A stretch of DNA of 64,000 nt, taken from Trochalopteron elliotii. Its lineage: Eukaryota > Chordata > Aves > Passeriformes > Leiothrichidae. The translations under genes and the position numbers were made by a program. Of the stretch, positions 34,301 to 47,714 are shown piece after piece. Location of the stretch: NCBI GenBank assembly GCA_024734555.1, contig JANPWX010020150.1, forward strand, positions 3,021,363-3,085,362, read 5' to 3'. The notes beneath the pieces were generated by a model. The model worked only from the letters and a program-made list of their open reading frames with translations, searched no databases and was not told the DNA's origin. Positions within the stretch are counted from its first letter, which is position 1; every line of letters starts with the position of its first letter.

Positions 34301-35010
34301 CTGGAGACTGAGACGTGAGCACTGTTAACTCTCCAAATGCCACTGCAGCCTCCAAGAGCCAGGTAATCCCCGTGTGTTTGCTGTGCATGGCAGAGGAGAG
34401 CCATGGCTCAGCCACCTCTTTGTTTGCAGAATTTAGATGGTTTCCGTAGGAGTTTCCCATCTTGTCAGATGAAAACTGGCTTAGAAATTGGTCAGTCCTT
34501 CCTTCATCCAAGGGATTCTATGTTTATTCCACTCTTGAACAGAAAGCAAGGGTTTGCTACAAAATGCTACAAAGATGTTCTCAGTTTATCATGCCTGACA
34601 TCCCTCTCAAGATCCCACTTTGGCAAAATTAAGTTTTATGCATAAATGTGCCGAAGGGCTTTTTCTTTTTTTTTCACCATTTGAAGGTTCAAAAATCATC
34701 ATGATCTGTCCCCAAACCAGTACTTCTCTTCACAGGCTCTTGGTCAAATTGTTCCACATGACCAATGTAAATTCAAGATATTTTTCCACTAGCTACCAGG
34801 TAGTCAGTGCAGTGAAATGATCCAGCAACTCAACAGCTTGTAAAGACTAGATCACCAGATTGCAATCTTTCCTATGCAGACTTCCTTGCATAACCCTGTT
34901 AGTTCAATTTCAGGAGGAAATGTTTGTGGGAGTGGACAGGAAAACAAAGCAAAACAAATCCAAACTAAAACCAAACCAAAACAAAACAAAAAGTCACACT
35001 TCTTGTGACT
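31317..35010. other. Unassigned AT-rich noncoding DNA
   Basis: No gene or transposon recognised. The segment 34160-34400 is GC-richer than its surroundings and contains overlapping antiparallel open frames (63-90 codons) without domains. An A/C-rich patch at 34940-34992 borders the CR1 that follows. A 7-bp perfect inverted repeat, AGTCACA/TGTGACT with a 5-bp loop, lies at 34991-35009. Confidence 0.55.
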
Positions 35011-35475
35011 TGTGGAATCATCGAATAGTTCGGGTTGAAAGGGGTATTTAAGGGTCATCTAGTTCACTCCCCTGCTACTGGCAGGGACTTTTTCCACCTG
35101 ACCAGGTTGCTCAAAGTCCCATCCAAGCTGTCCTTGAATACTCCCAGGGACTGAGGATCCACAACTTTGTTGTACAACAGTTCCAGTGCCTCACCACCCT
35201 CACAGTTGATAATTTCTTTCCAATATCTTATCTGAAACTACTCTCTTCTAGATTAAAGCCGTTACCATTCCTGTCACAAGAAATTCTGATGGAAAGTCTG
35301 TCTTCTAAGCCTCTTTTAGGTACTGGGAGGCCTCAGTGAGGTCTGCCTATAACCTGGTCTTCTCCAGACTGGACAATCCCAACCCTTTCAGCTTATCTTC
35401 ACAGTAGAGGAATTCATACCTTTTGATTATTTTTGTGGCCTCCTCTGGAGGAGGAAAACCTCTGGGTTCTTCCAA
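35011..35475 (-). mobile_element. CR1 LINE 3' region, antisense, about 465 bp
   Basis: On the plus strand it runs from GGAATCATCGAATAGTTCGG through TCATCTAGTTCACTCCCCTG, GACCAGGTTGCTCAAAGTCC, GTTCCAGTGCCTCACCACCC, AGGCCTCAGTGAGGTCTGCC and GACTGGACAATCCCAACCCT. This is the CR1 3' untranslated region and end of the second open frame in antisense. It is the longest nearly uninterrupted CR1 3' region in the window and a useful internal ruler for the split antisense copy at 4404/5151. It is 5'-truncated at about 35475, and its natural 3' end is at 35011. Confidence 0.93.
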
Positions 35476-36559
35476 AGCACCAGAGTACAAATAGATTCAT
35501 ATATGGTTAGACATCAAAGCATGTGGGAAAATCTCACCAAAACCTGGTTGTTTTAGATACCTACCATTTTCCATATCATCCCTGAATCTCCAGAAACATG
35601 AAACTTGGTGGAGCTCTGCTGAAATCCTAACTGAGCTGAGCTGCCTAATCTGTATCTAGACCAGGGCTGCTCTTTCTCTTGCAAATTAGTATTTATTTCC
35701 TTAGAGTAATTCTGTGTATAACAATACTTGGCTTACATCCCTTCTTTGACTATTATACAGCTCTTCCTACTAAAACAAATAATTGATACATCTAACTGGT
35801 TTCAGCAGGAAAGAAAGGAGTAGGTGGTCTCATTAAGAACCCTTGTTTCACTAGAAAAGCATTTCTCATTGTCTTTACACAGTGTTATAAATGACCTTTG
35901 CCATGGAATTAGTGAATGTATAAATTTTTCATAATATATTTTAATGTCTTGTTAGTGGAAACCTTTATTGTAAAGCAAAACAAAACAAAAAGATTTTCAA
36001 TCAAGAAATTTATTATTAAAAAACATTTGATTCTTCTTCTATGAACAAGTATTTGAAATATATTTTATTTTATTTTATCATTTATAGCTCATGCAATGAT
36101 AGAAGATCACATTTTCTTTCTTTTTTTTTTTTAACCCATCAAAGCAAAAGTCTGTCCCCTTGTCCCACATAAAATTATATTGCCAAGTGGTCCTATACTG
36201 GCTTTTCACTCAGATCAGTCAAACACCTCCCAAAAATCGATTCAGAATCTTCCGCAGTTTTGAAACAGTTCTGTCTTGAAAAGCTGTGTGAGTTTCATGC
36301 ACTCAAACATTTTATTTTCCTTTATTTTTCAGTGTACATATCAAATCTGAATCAGAAACAAAGTACCCCTGTTAAGACTCCTGGTGTGCTCTGGTCCACC
36401 TGTCGGTACCCAGAACAAAGCTGGCAGACTCAGGACAGCAATGATACTTTGTGGTGCTTGAACTACAACATTCATGCCAGAAACTAGAGATCTGATCTAA
36501 GACATGATTTTATTTTTCTCTGTCTGATTTAATCCAAGTCTCTAATCTCCTGGGTGAGG

Positions 36560-36770
36560 TGATTTTTTTTTTTTTTTTTTTTTTTGATTGGTTGGTTGTT
36601 GTGGGATTTTTGGGGTTTTTTTTTTTTTTTTTTTTTTTTTTGGGGGGGTGCTCTTTTTTTTTTGGTTTGGTTTTTTAGGTTTTTTGCTTGTTTGTTGTTT
36701 GGTTTGGTTTGGTTTGGTTTGGTTTGGTTTGGTTTGGTTTGGTTTTGGTTTGGCTTGGTTTTGTTTTTTG
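36560..36770. repeat. Long T runs followed by a (GGTTT)n array
   Basis: Two long T runs (about 36563-36585 and 26 T at 36616-36641) are separated by GGGG and followed by GGGGGGG. A (GGTTT)n array follows at 36701-36742, with imperfect continuation to about 36767. Four GG tracts spaced by TTT fit a two-tetrad G-quadruplex. Open frames rich in Phe, Gly and Trp here are artefacts of the repeat. Confidence 0.93.
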
Positions 36771-38373
36771 CTTTTTCAGTTATGATGTGCCACAGTTTCA
36801 GAAGGAAGACAGATTTTCTGGGTTGGAGACAGAGTGTGTCTAAGAAATTTGAAATCTAAGATAGATGAGTACAAAGCCCTGAAATCTGATTATTGCAAAA
36901 AGATCTTATTTATCTAAATATTATTGGACTGCTGTTTGTTTGCTGGCAATGTGCTGTACTTAATTCAGTATGCAGATCATGAGAAGAGAATTAGTACCTC
37001 AAATTGGCACCAAAAATCCTCAACACATATTAACACTAAGAAACCTGAGCTTTAGTTCTTCAGTATGCAGGACAAGCCAAAAAAGAAAGGCTGAATATAA
37101 TTTGCAGACTGCAGTCTCTTTCCTCATTTCCCATGATGAGTAGTTAAGCAACACATTGCCAGAAAATCTCACTTGAAAAAAGATGAGGAGCACAAGAAGG
37201 AGAAGATGAAAAAATCTCCACCTTTTATAAAATAACTTCACAGTCAGAATCCAGGCACTTAAATCCACTGAGGTGATATAAAAACCAAACTCAGCACTTG
37301 TTGATTAAACTAGGATGAGCAGAAGGAAGTGACAAGCCCTATCTGCCCTAAGTTAGTCAGAAGTTAAACACATCTGCTCTGTCTCAGCAATGCTGCCTGT
37401 TTGACTCCCTTTGTGCCAAGAGAAGTAAAAATCCCACCTGTCCTAATTCCCAGGATAAACATGAGCAGTTTCAGATGGGGAATTGTCTAGATAGGAGATG
37501 CCTTCTCATACCTTTGAAGATTAGTCACTGAGGAACAAATAATTTATACAGTATAAAACCATAGACCAACTGTTGTTCTTTAGCAATATTAGCCTATAGT
37601 TAAAATACTTACTTGTCAGTGGTTAATTTACATTTCAGAAAGGGTGTAATTTATTAATTAAATATATTTTTAATTCATTTATTAGTTTATTTATTTAGAT
37701 AAAATATTGTTTTTCTTTCTCCTGCATATAGCTGTTTTCACTTCTACACTTTTATCTTCTCTCCTGTCTGTTCAAGGATTCTTTATTGGAAAATGGGGCT
37801 AAATACTTAGAATCAGACATATACTAACTTTTCTCTACCCAACCCTGCTGCATATGATACTATTCCTATTTTGCTGCTCTCTTTTTTATTTATGTGACTG
37901 AAGAGCTTTTTTCATTATTTGTTTTAATATACTTTGAAAGGCCTACCTCAGCGTGGCTGTTGGCAATTCTTACATTATTTCTATGCTTTGTGACCTCTAA
38001 GGTGTACCTTTACTTGCTGATCAATCCTTTTTTCCCTCAATTTCTCATAGGCTTTATGCTTACTCTTAATGTCCTTTTTGAGGTGGCTATACATCCAAAT
38101 GCCTTTGGAAAGCTTTTCTGAAAGTTTTGTTCTCACTTGCTTGATGTGCAAGTTTCAGATAACTTTTCACTGCTGACTTAAAGAGTTTGGAGGAACCTGT
38201 CACATGGCAAGCCTCTGAACTCATTGCTTCTATTGACTTCACTTGCTTGTTCGTGTAATTTCTCAAAATTTTCCCTTTTGAAACTGATTAACCCAGCTGA
38301 AGATCCACTTTCACTTATTTTCCATTAAATTCTTTTTCAATCCATTTATGACTGCTGACTCCAATGGTACTTC

Positions 38374-38374
<1 letters not shown>

Positions 38375-38406
<32 letters not shown>
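38375..38406. repeat. (TCA/TGA)n microsatellite
   Basis: Ten to eleven uninterrupted TCA units. They give His runs in one plus-strand frame and Met runs in the minus-strand frame, which are not genes. Confidence 0.95.
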
Positions 38407-41400
38407 TTCATTATCACAAGATTAGAGAAGTATTTGGCAGGATAGTCGAAGCAAGGACAGTAATTCCAGCTGGGCATCTGGAAATCACTGTCATTTCCCC
38501 TGTGCATGTGGATATCAACACCAATTCTTATATTTGTCAAACATTGTATTTGTGAAAGTCATTGAAATTATTTTGCAAATGCCGCAATGCCTTAGCAAAT
38601 GGATGGGATCTATGTGTTTGTGGTACTGCTGATTGATTATAAATGATATAGAGAATGATGCTTTTAGGGTGATCTGGATCTTCCATTCATGATTCACTGT
38701 TACGTTGTAAACTTGTACATTCAATACAGTGAAAATAAATGGGGTTTAATGCAAAGTTATGTACAGTAAGTATAAAAGAAGTCAGAGGGTTTATAAACAC
38801 CAAAGATAGACTGCCTGGCCACAGACAAAAAGGAATATTAATTTGTCTGCAAGACGAAAAGGATTTATTATTTTTCCACCAAGAAGTAGGTTGCAAGTTT
38901 AATGTTTGGTGCCTGTTGCTGTTTGAATGCAGTTTTGTTCTCCAAGAAGCTTTTGCAGGGCTTGGTCTATTATTGTGCCACCTTGGTTCCTATTAAATTT
39001 TACCATTTTTTATGGCAGTAAGTGCGATCACAAGTTAACTTCTTCAATATTTAGTATGTTTGGAAAACGAAAAAAGTCTAAGAAATTTCAGTGAAAGGGG
39101 CAATCCAAACTACACCTTTTTTTTTTTTTTTTATCTTATTACCGATTGCTTCTATTTAAATCTTGTTCAGTTGGAAAACATTTGAGGGGAGTTGGGAAAA
39201 GAAAATTATATCACCGCAATCATACTTTAATTATGTATCTTTTTGGGGTGCTGTCTTCAAGGTCTAACTGCTCTACATATCCATGGAAAAGAAGCAATTT
39301 TAATTGATCCAAAGCAATCAAGGGATCAGTCAAGCACCGACACAACAGAGAAGGTGTCATGATGCTGATAGTTCAACCGGCCTCTCCTAAAGCAATCTTA
39401 CCTGTCAGAAAAGATTATTCTAATAAAACAGTAAATGCTTTTATCCAAACAAATAGGGGTGGAATAGAGGGGAATTTGACAAAAAATACAGAAGTGAAGT
39501 TGAAAGACTAAAACAGACAGTCAAAAGAAAAATAAACAATTGGGCTAAAATAACATTATCAGATAGTGTTTTTCATTTGGAGAATTAGTCCATTCATTCA
39601 CATCTTTATAAAAATGTTACATTAAAGAAACATGGAAAAATCTCCTGGGTAGGCCAAAATAGAATTTGCACATTTTCCAAGTCTCTCAGCCTCATGCATC
39701 ATCCCATCTTCACAAACATCATGTCTTTAGTAGTACACTATGGGCATTTACCACTGAACCAACAAAGAACTGAACCCTCTCTTTTCTTTTCTGATTCTCC
39801 CACTGCCATTTTTGCTCCTCTGAGAGTGTGTGTGTGTTTTTTTTCTTTGCTTATCACTTGTCTCTGAGATCTACTGCACTGCATGGTTATCAATGTGATA
39901 AGCAGAGGCAGCCTATGTAGCTCTGCCCTGTCTTACAAACACAGGTAAAGAAAAGAGCCTGGCTAGATAAACCAGATGACATCCCAGATGTGGGAAGAGA
40001 ACCAGAGTCCAGAGCAACATCTGCTGTGGCCAGGCTACCAGCCCAAAGCTTCCATCCATGTCTGACCAGTCGCTTTGGATCCTGGGAGCATCAACAAGAG
40101 CTCTATTTCTTCTCTATGGACCTTTGCCATCCCTTCCTCTTTACCCCACTGCTGCCTAGTGTTTTGACAAAGGCGAGGGATATGACCACAGTTCGCACTT
40201 CAATATTAAATGTGAAAAGCAACACTTTTCTCCTCACTGAGAAATTATATTTGAGAAAGTAAGAGGCTATTCCTTATTCTAAATAAAGGAATCTGGCACC
40301 TTTGCAATATGTACGATTTTCATAGCCACTCATTTTTTGGTTTAAAATTTGTGGTGTTTTTTATTCTTTGTGTGTTTGTGGTTAATTCATCCTATTCAGG
40401 GACAGATGTAGTGTGGATTGAAATAAGGAGGTTTTCTCAATGTGGCTTTGAAAACACTGTGGCACTATAGGGATACCATCTGCTATACTAAGCAGAACCA
40501 GTATAGGAGATCTAAAGCCCCATTTTCCAACTGGTAAATAAATACTTACTATTCAGACTGTGTCTAAAAATCGTGATGAATTTTTTAACATATTTTCCAT
40601 CAGCTGAAATCCATAAGTCATGCTTGACTGTTTCTGTGACAGAAGCATCTTAAGATATTTTTCTGGTTTGAGTTAATTTATTCTATCTAAACTAGAAAAA
40701 TATAAGAAGCTATAGCAAACTTCTCTCCTCTGTCATTTGTTCTCATGACAAAAATGCATAAACTGAATTTTATGCCTGGGGGGGAATAAGCACAGTGAAT
40801 ATGTGGGGGGAGAAAGGAAGATGGGATTTGAGTAGAGGTGGAATTACTTAGTTACAACTTCGATCCACAGAGGATTTCCTTGCGTAAGAACAGATTTGGG
40901 TTGGAATCAAACTTCTCACACATTCTTTTGATTTAAGACTGTATCCGTGCTGGGATGATACCTGGCTGTACACTGACTCCATCCCTATCCAATTTTATTT
41001 TCCTTCAAGGAGAAAGATAAATCATGGATGGTCAAAACACTCTTCACTGTGGACAAGCAGGGGAGAAGGACTGTGGGCTGAGACAAACTCCAAAGAGGGC
41101 TCATGCCATCACATGTGTTCAGCCCTTGTGGCAGTTCCAGCTGCCCGCTGAGATAAAACAAGGTATAGGGAGGGAGAGCTGCCCCTTCAATAGAATCTTA
41201 GTCAAGAGGCACCTTGTGGAGTGCCCAGGTAAGATGTGAAGTCATCCTTGCTAATACTTGGAAGCTTGATCCAAGATTCCCTGAAGCCAATATGAATACA
41301 GAAATTGTTTTCAGGGTGCGCTTGAAGCAGCATGAACTTGCCGCACTGAAATAAATGGGATTGAATCAGTTACAGGAACTTGAAGGGAGAGAGGAGGGAC

Positions 41401-41701
41401 TCCTGAGGGCCTGAAAAGTAATAAGAATAATCAAAAAGGAGGGGACAGCAGAGCAGGAGCTGGGTGGCAGATGTTTGCTTGCTCTGAAGAATAAAAGGAG
41501 CAATCACAAAAATCGATAGCAAGCCTTATTAAAGGTGAGCTGGGTGCTTTCACTTTGATATTTTGCTTGGTTGTATTAGGCTTAGATACCTCACAGGTCA
41601 GGTATTTCAGACCCAGCATCTCTAGAGATCCCCTGCTTGTATTGCAAAGCATTCCCTCCAGAAATCTGCCACTGTCAAATATACTTTCTAGTCCTTAGTT
41701 G

Positions 41702-41848
41702 GGGGTGAGAAAGTGAGAAGAAAAGGCAAGAAAGAGAAAGAAAAAGGGAAGAAAAGGAGACCAAGATGGAGAGAGAAATAGAAGAGAAAAAGATTAAAGA
41801 TGAAAAGAGAGAAGAGTCAGGGAAGGATGTGAAGAAAGGGAGTACGGC
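41702..41848. repeat. Purine-rich tract, about 145 bp
   Basis: Irregular AAG/GAGA/GAAAA purine sequence on the plus strand with few pyrimidines. It produces the Glu/Lys-rich start of a 70-codon open frame that has no other sign of being coding. Confidence 0.75.
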
Positions 41849-44442
41849 AAGTGCCCCCTTATTCCATGGAAGTAAATGTCTCCTTATTTACGATTTTCAG
41901 ATTAATCCAATTTTTCTCTTAGACCATGTGTTCCTGAACAACCTGTACAATTTCCCTAAGGTGAAAACCTCCTCTTAGAGAGTTGCAGTGAATTTTATCC
42001 CAGGGTCTCAAAAATGCCAATAAGAGAACAAATAATATTTGTTCATGATAGTGTTCAGTGCAAATGATGACTGATTAGTGTTGTGTGTGACATCAACAGA
42101 GACAGTAATCAAGGTTACTTTAGCATTGATTTTTTACAGAGGTGAAGCCTCTTTGATGTATTACTCCATCAACACCTTCAGAGCCAAACTTTGAACGTGA
42201 AATTAATCCCAATTAATTATAACATTTGTAGATAGTGCTGGGCTCTTTTATGTTGCAAAATAAATATTAATTCAGTGTCTTTTTTTTTTTTTTCACCTTG
42301 TGCAACTTGTGTGACTAGGAAGGGAAAAAAAACCACACACACACAAAAAACAACCGTATTGATCAGTGCACTGAAATATGTTAGGAAGTTTTGGCACCTG
42401 AGGTGGTCTGAGAGGCTGCTTGCCTGGAATCAGTTTAAGGCATAGTGGGGGAATTCAGGAAACGGGATCCAAATTGACTTCACTGATACAGTCATAGAAA
42501 AATATTGTTTCCAATATATGAAGGGGGATAAAGCTTTAAGTTACATATATTTTCACAAAATATACATAAAAGTAACACTGCCTTACAGGGGCAGTGCCTG
42601 GGGACACTGATCAGAGGCATCTTTGCAATTCAGAGATGTAATTGTTAAGGAATTTTTTTCTAGTGTTACTTATCTTTTTTAATAGCCAGAATAATGACTA
42701 AATTTTTGTGACTTATGTTGGGCTGTCTTCAACTGATTTCCTCTGGAAAGGGAAGAAGCCATGTGTATCACCTACACTCCTTTGAAATCCCTTTTATGTG
42801 TGCAATACCAGTTTTTCCTGATTCCCAGAGTCTAGGGCTCTAATTCTGATTCCCAGAAGAATGTGCTATGGCACTGGGAAGAAAGATGAACAAGTCAGAA
42901 AGGATCCCTGCTATTTGCTAATTGAGACATTTAATACCTCATGTTGTAATCCTCCCCTTCTAGTGCATACTGCTTCTTCATACTGAATATATAGGGAATT
43001 TTGACTGTGAAATTAGACCAGAGTCTCGACTTACTTAAACTCTTGAACCCACTCAGTCTTACCCATAGATACAATCTCACATCTTGATTATTTGGCATGA
43101 AGAGGGTGTGAGAAAACTGCACATTTTTTTATTATTTGCTGCAGATCACAAACATGTGGCTATAATCAGTCTCATTTTTTACTGACTCAAAAAATATAAA
43201 ATAAAAATCAAACTTAAAGTTAAAACATTCTACTTTAAACATCAAACAAGTTGTCAAAATCCTGTCTAGGAAAAGTAACAATAAAGAGTCTCTAACTTGA
43301 TTAGGCTCTTTGGAACCTCATCAAAGGATAAATAAATGAGTGCTTGCATTATTACAATAATGCTTGGATGGCCATTTCCTCACCAGATTTAGTCATCACA
43401 TAGCATTATCTCAGAAACAATAAACTCTTTTCTACAGCCCATTATTCACTGAAAGAAAGAATTTTAAGACCATTCCCTGTTCACATCCCAGCCTGTGCTA
43501 TCTGAGTTGCACCAGTGTGGTGAGTCAGTGAAACATTGGTCCCATCCTAGGGAAGAAATGTAAACTGGCATATAATAGCAGGAAGGAAAAAAGGTGACTT
43601 CAATGAGTCTCTGCTTCCTTCCAAATCAAGAGAGGAAAAAAAACTTGGGAGTAAACTCCCAGTGACTCCAGCACACATGAGGACCTGGTGGATGAGGCTT
43701 CTGCTGCTTTGTGGTGAGAGCTGTGGCAGAGGCTCTGCTGGAGCGTGTGCTCCCCCAGGCACACAGCCAGCACTGTTAGCATTTGCATGCAGCAGCAGTA
43801 ACTCCTGCTGGGATTCCTGTCCCTCAACAGGACATCATCATCATGATCTCATCATCACGATGACAAAGATCCCGGCTTCTTCAAAATTCAATTCAATATC
43901 TCAGTGTTATCCTTATTGGGATCCTAGATAAAGATGAAGGGCAGAACAGCCTGGAAACAATGTTAACAGGAATCAATCTACGCTTCTTTTCTGTCTGCTT
44001 GCTTAATCAGCAGGTTGAGCCAACAGGTTTAGTTGGAGAGCAGAAGAAAGGATCTGGTCCTATTTGCTCTGTGCTGGTACTTATTCCTGAACACCCGTGG
44101 AGGATTTTGATTTGAATCCCTGTCCTTTGTTACTAAGTAGCACAGCAGGATGGAGCTTGTTATGTAAATCCTCAGAAACTACAATGGAGTCACACTGATA
44201 TATGATAAAATATATAATGCAAGTGAATCTAGATAGGTTCACTTAGAAAGATGGTAGGTATTCTACTGTCCACATATATTGTATGGGTGAGTGATCCCTG
44301 TTGGTAAAGATTACGAGTTTGGTTACATGTTCACGCAATACCCAAAACAGTGAAGATCATAGGTAGCAAATACGTTACTGCTGATAGTAAGGAATGATGA
44401 AAGTCAGAGATACATGGTCTGAATTTCCTCAGTATCATGGCA

Positions 44443-44486
44443 GTAGACCTCTTGTCAATTTTGTATTGTAGACCTCTTGTTAATTT
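44443..44486. repeat. Short direct repeat, 25-bp period
   Basis: GTAGACCTCTTGTCAATTT at 44443-44461 recurs as GTAGACCTCTTGTTAATTT at 44468-44486, differing at one base. Confidence 0.9.
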
Positions 44487-46425
44487 ACCTCTGATTCATA
44501 GTGATGTTAACAAGAGCAGAAACAGTCTGTGCATATATAGGGTATTAGTATTTTGAGTGTATCCATGTCTTAGGATTTGCATGTGAATATGAAATAAGTC
44601 TATGCAAGTATGGGATGGGATTTAATTGTTTTCTCAAACAGTTGTTTCCTCAAATTGTTCTCTCCTTATCTTTCTGGAAGCAGTTCAGACCATCAAAGAG
44701 CTGTTGTTGATGAATTCACTAATTAATTTCCAATACTTAACCTTGTATTTCACTTCATTACTGGTGCTCTGTTCCCCCCTAGTTTTACATTTGGTATCAG
44801 AAAGTTCATTTAGAATGAACAGTCAATCTTCCAGTGCTAGCTCTGCACTTTAAATATTTTATTCAGTAAGGACACAATGGGAATAATGTTTGTATCTGTC
44901 AAGGAGATGCATGAAAACATCTGAGCTGCATTGTCTAGAGAAAAAAAAAATCCATACAACCAAAAAACACAATAAAAAATCCAGAATGATAGGACTTTAA
45001 AATAAAACAAAAAAACTAAATTGAAGTACCAAGGTGACTGGTTATTGAAATAAAATAATTTATAGGCAACCAATGAGTTTATAAAAGTAGAAGGCTGAAA
45101 TCCTTAGATTAAGAGTTTATTTTAAAATTACTTAATCAGATAATTGCTTTTATAATGTTTTATTTCTTTTAATGGTTTATTGTTTGCTTGCATTTTTATC
45201 TTAGCAGCTCAGGGGATAAATACCTTCAGGAAAGAGAGAAGTGACAATTCAGTGTTTAACTGTCAATATTGATCTAATGGTCTGGCTGTGCGTGGGGTCC
45301 AAGACACCTGAGGATCCTTTTCTGGGCTGAGGGCTTCTGATATGGAAGGGGAGTGATGGGGGAATGGTATGGAGTAAAAGAAAACATGTTTCATGCTGCT
45401 AAGTCCCCTCCTGTCTACTTGTGTAACTCCACTTTCTCAAACCAATTCGCATAAGCAATTATGTCTAAAAGCAGCCCACAATCAGGTTAATTGTTTATGG
45501 TTCCTGTATATTCTCAGCGAAGATCTGTAAATGAAAATTAGATGCTTTCTGTTTTGTCTACAGAAATGCATGTTCCCAGTCTTGGAACAGGATCAAAGTC
45601 AGGAAGTGCCCCAGCCAGCATTATTTCAGAGATTATAGTATATCCATTGGCCATGCATTTTAGGAATTCTTATTTTTGCCCAGTGCATTGTAGTTCTTTG
45701 TGCGTATGGACTATAAAGATTGTTGCTGGTGACATGAGGCCTTCTCTGCTAACAGTACATTCAATGCAAACATTCTCTGTCTCTACAAGGTGGCCTGGGA
45801 ATACTTCTGGGCTTTAGGTAAGGATGTACATCTCAACTGTGGTTTGCCTCCAAGTGGGAACAAGATCTGAATTTGTACCAGTACTTCCCTCTCTTCCTTC
45901 CCTTCTGTGCGCTGATTTTCACAGAAGGACAAAAACCCAGGCAACCCAGCAGGACTGAATTCATGGTGGGCCTGGACATCTTCCCAGCCTGGATGATTAG
46001 GGAAATCAAGACCTGGAGGCATAACACTGGGTATGTCACAGGTCATTTTAGTTTGGTCTTCATCAAACTATACCATATTTTTCTGTCTTGAGTACGTATC
46101 TGTCATCTTATTTTGGCTCTCTTGGGGTTCATCTATTATATTCTCTTCTAGGACACAGAGAAAGCCCCAGAATTTCCCGTTCCGATTGTGCAGGGTTTGA
46201 TGCAAATATGTTAGGAATACCAAAAACGCATTTTTAGTACTCTGTGATGTCTAGACAATTGGGTAAAGGAGTGAGATGACAGGTGAGTTGGAAAGAATAG
46301 AAAAGGGGTGAGAGGGTATGGAAAGCAGCATCTTGATTTTGAGGAAAAATACAAGTCATATAGAAACTCTTCTCAATTTTGGTATTGAACGAGACAGTTC
46401 AGGCGCAGTCTGTAAGTTTCCACTC

Positions 46426-46448
46426 TTTTTTTTTTTTTTTTTTTTTTT
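46426..46448. repeat. Poly-T run (23 T)
   Basis: Uninterrupted T run, preceded by complex sequence and followed by AATATAGAG. No retroelement body is recognisable. Confidence 0.9.
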
Positions 46449-47694
46449 AATATAGAGATATCACTACAATGTGTCTGTGACATCAAGAATCCCTGTTGGG
46501 TCCATTCTTGAATGTGAGAAAAATGTATCAGCATTATGTTAACGACTCACTTGGCAGTTCCTCTTGGGATTTTTTACAATTTCCTAAAACCATTCACTGG
46601 ACAAGACTTCCTTTGGGACTTTATTAACTATTGGTATTTTCATGCTTTCCATAAAATTTGCAGTGCAGTATGTTCCATATTTTCAAGCACGGTATGCAGT
46701 GTATCAATTGTTTAAATTTTGTGTCTCAGTATTTAAAAGTTCTGAGAAGCGAGGCATCTGGTGACTGAATTCATAACATATCAACTCCTGACTTTGAGAG
46801 ATTGCACCCTGTATGTTTACTGCCTCGCTGGGGTCACAAAAGTTTCCCCTGCAACCCAAATATCCTGCACCTTCTTAAGAACCTAAGAAAAAAATCTGCT
46901 GGGGCAGAAATGATGGCTGATATCATCAGTGTGCCTAGAACATTCTCTTAACCTGCCAGATTGAAGACAAAATTCTTTTTGACATTCATAGTAAATACAA
47001 TGCCACATACATTCTAGGAGAACAAAAATACATAGAAGAAACATTAATTTCTTCAGTTTTACCTTGAATTTTTACATTTTAAATTGGGTCAGAATAGAAA
47101 GTTAGTGATCCTATGTTCAAATTTTTAACATTCTAGAGCTTGCCTTAACCAAGCTGGGAGGGCTGGAATATCACCTTTGACAGTTTCAAACCCCTCAACA
47201 AGAGAAATCATGTAAGAACCATAAAACTTGGGCAAGATCAGACACAGCTGTCCCTTAGGATCAAAATAAAAGGCTCCAATCAGATGGAAGAATTGAAGAA
47301 ACATCCTTTTATCTTCATTTTCTTTTTCTTTTTTGAGCATTCAAATTTGATCTTTATTGGCACGCATGCAAAACCATATTATAAACTTGGATGCTTGAAA
47401 CTGCATGAAGTGAATTTCAAATAGCATATTCATTTAGAATAATCTGAATTTGCAAATCATGCTGCATTAGTAACTCCCATAGTTTACAAAAGGGAATGAT
47501 ATGGCAGGAGGGATGTAATTATCCAAAGCAAACAACCAAATGAACAAGCATACATTCAAAGTAAAAGCATATTACCATGGACTCTGCAAGATCCTCATAC
47601 AGGAAAATAAGTTTCACAAAAATAAAGAAATTCAAATGGCAACCGTAAGAAATAATAAAGATAAAGAAGCCAAACTCAGCAAATTAGTTCTTTG

Positions 47695-47714
47695 GAATTA
47701 GATAAATCTAATTC
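47695..47714. promoter_or_regulatory. Perfect 9-bp inverted repeat with two homeodomain-type cores
   Basis: GAATTAGATAAATCTAATTC has perfectly complementary 9-bp arms around an AA centre. Each arm holds an ATTA/TAAT core, the usual contact sequence of homeodomain proteins, in palindromic arrangement. It sits in complex, non-repetitive AT-rich DNA. Regulatory function is inferred only. Confidence 0.4.

Larger units (their letters stand above)
35476..41701. other. Unassigned AT-rich noncoding DNA
   Basis: About 6 kb with no gene that I can support. A TTTTTCAG acceptor-like word at 36324-36331 precedes about 50 open codons to a stop at 36485, but I recognise no protein in them. Other simple sequence is listed separately; a run of 14 T lies at 39118-39132. 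The segment 39960-40200 is GC-richer and complex, but unmatched. Confidence 0.5.
41849..47694. other. Unassigned AT-rich noncoding DNA
   Basis: No gene or transposon recognised. Simple sequence includes T and AC runs at 42280-42350 and a run of 23 T at 46426-46448. Open frames of 70-91 codons near 43547-43931 and 45542-46091 overlap one another on both strands and show no domain. A 25-bp direct repeat lies at 44443-44486. Confidence 0.5.

Noticed and set aside
36260..36487. Possible last exon after the TTTTTCAG acceptor-like word at 36324
   Set aside because: About 50 codons with no recognisable protein, no partner exon and no conserved motif. Acceptor-like words are common in T-rich DNA.
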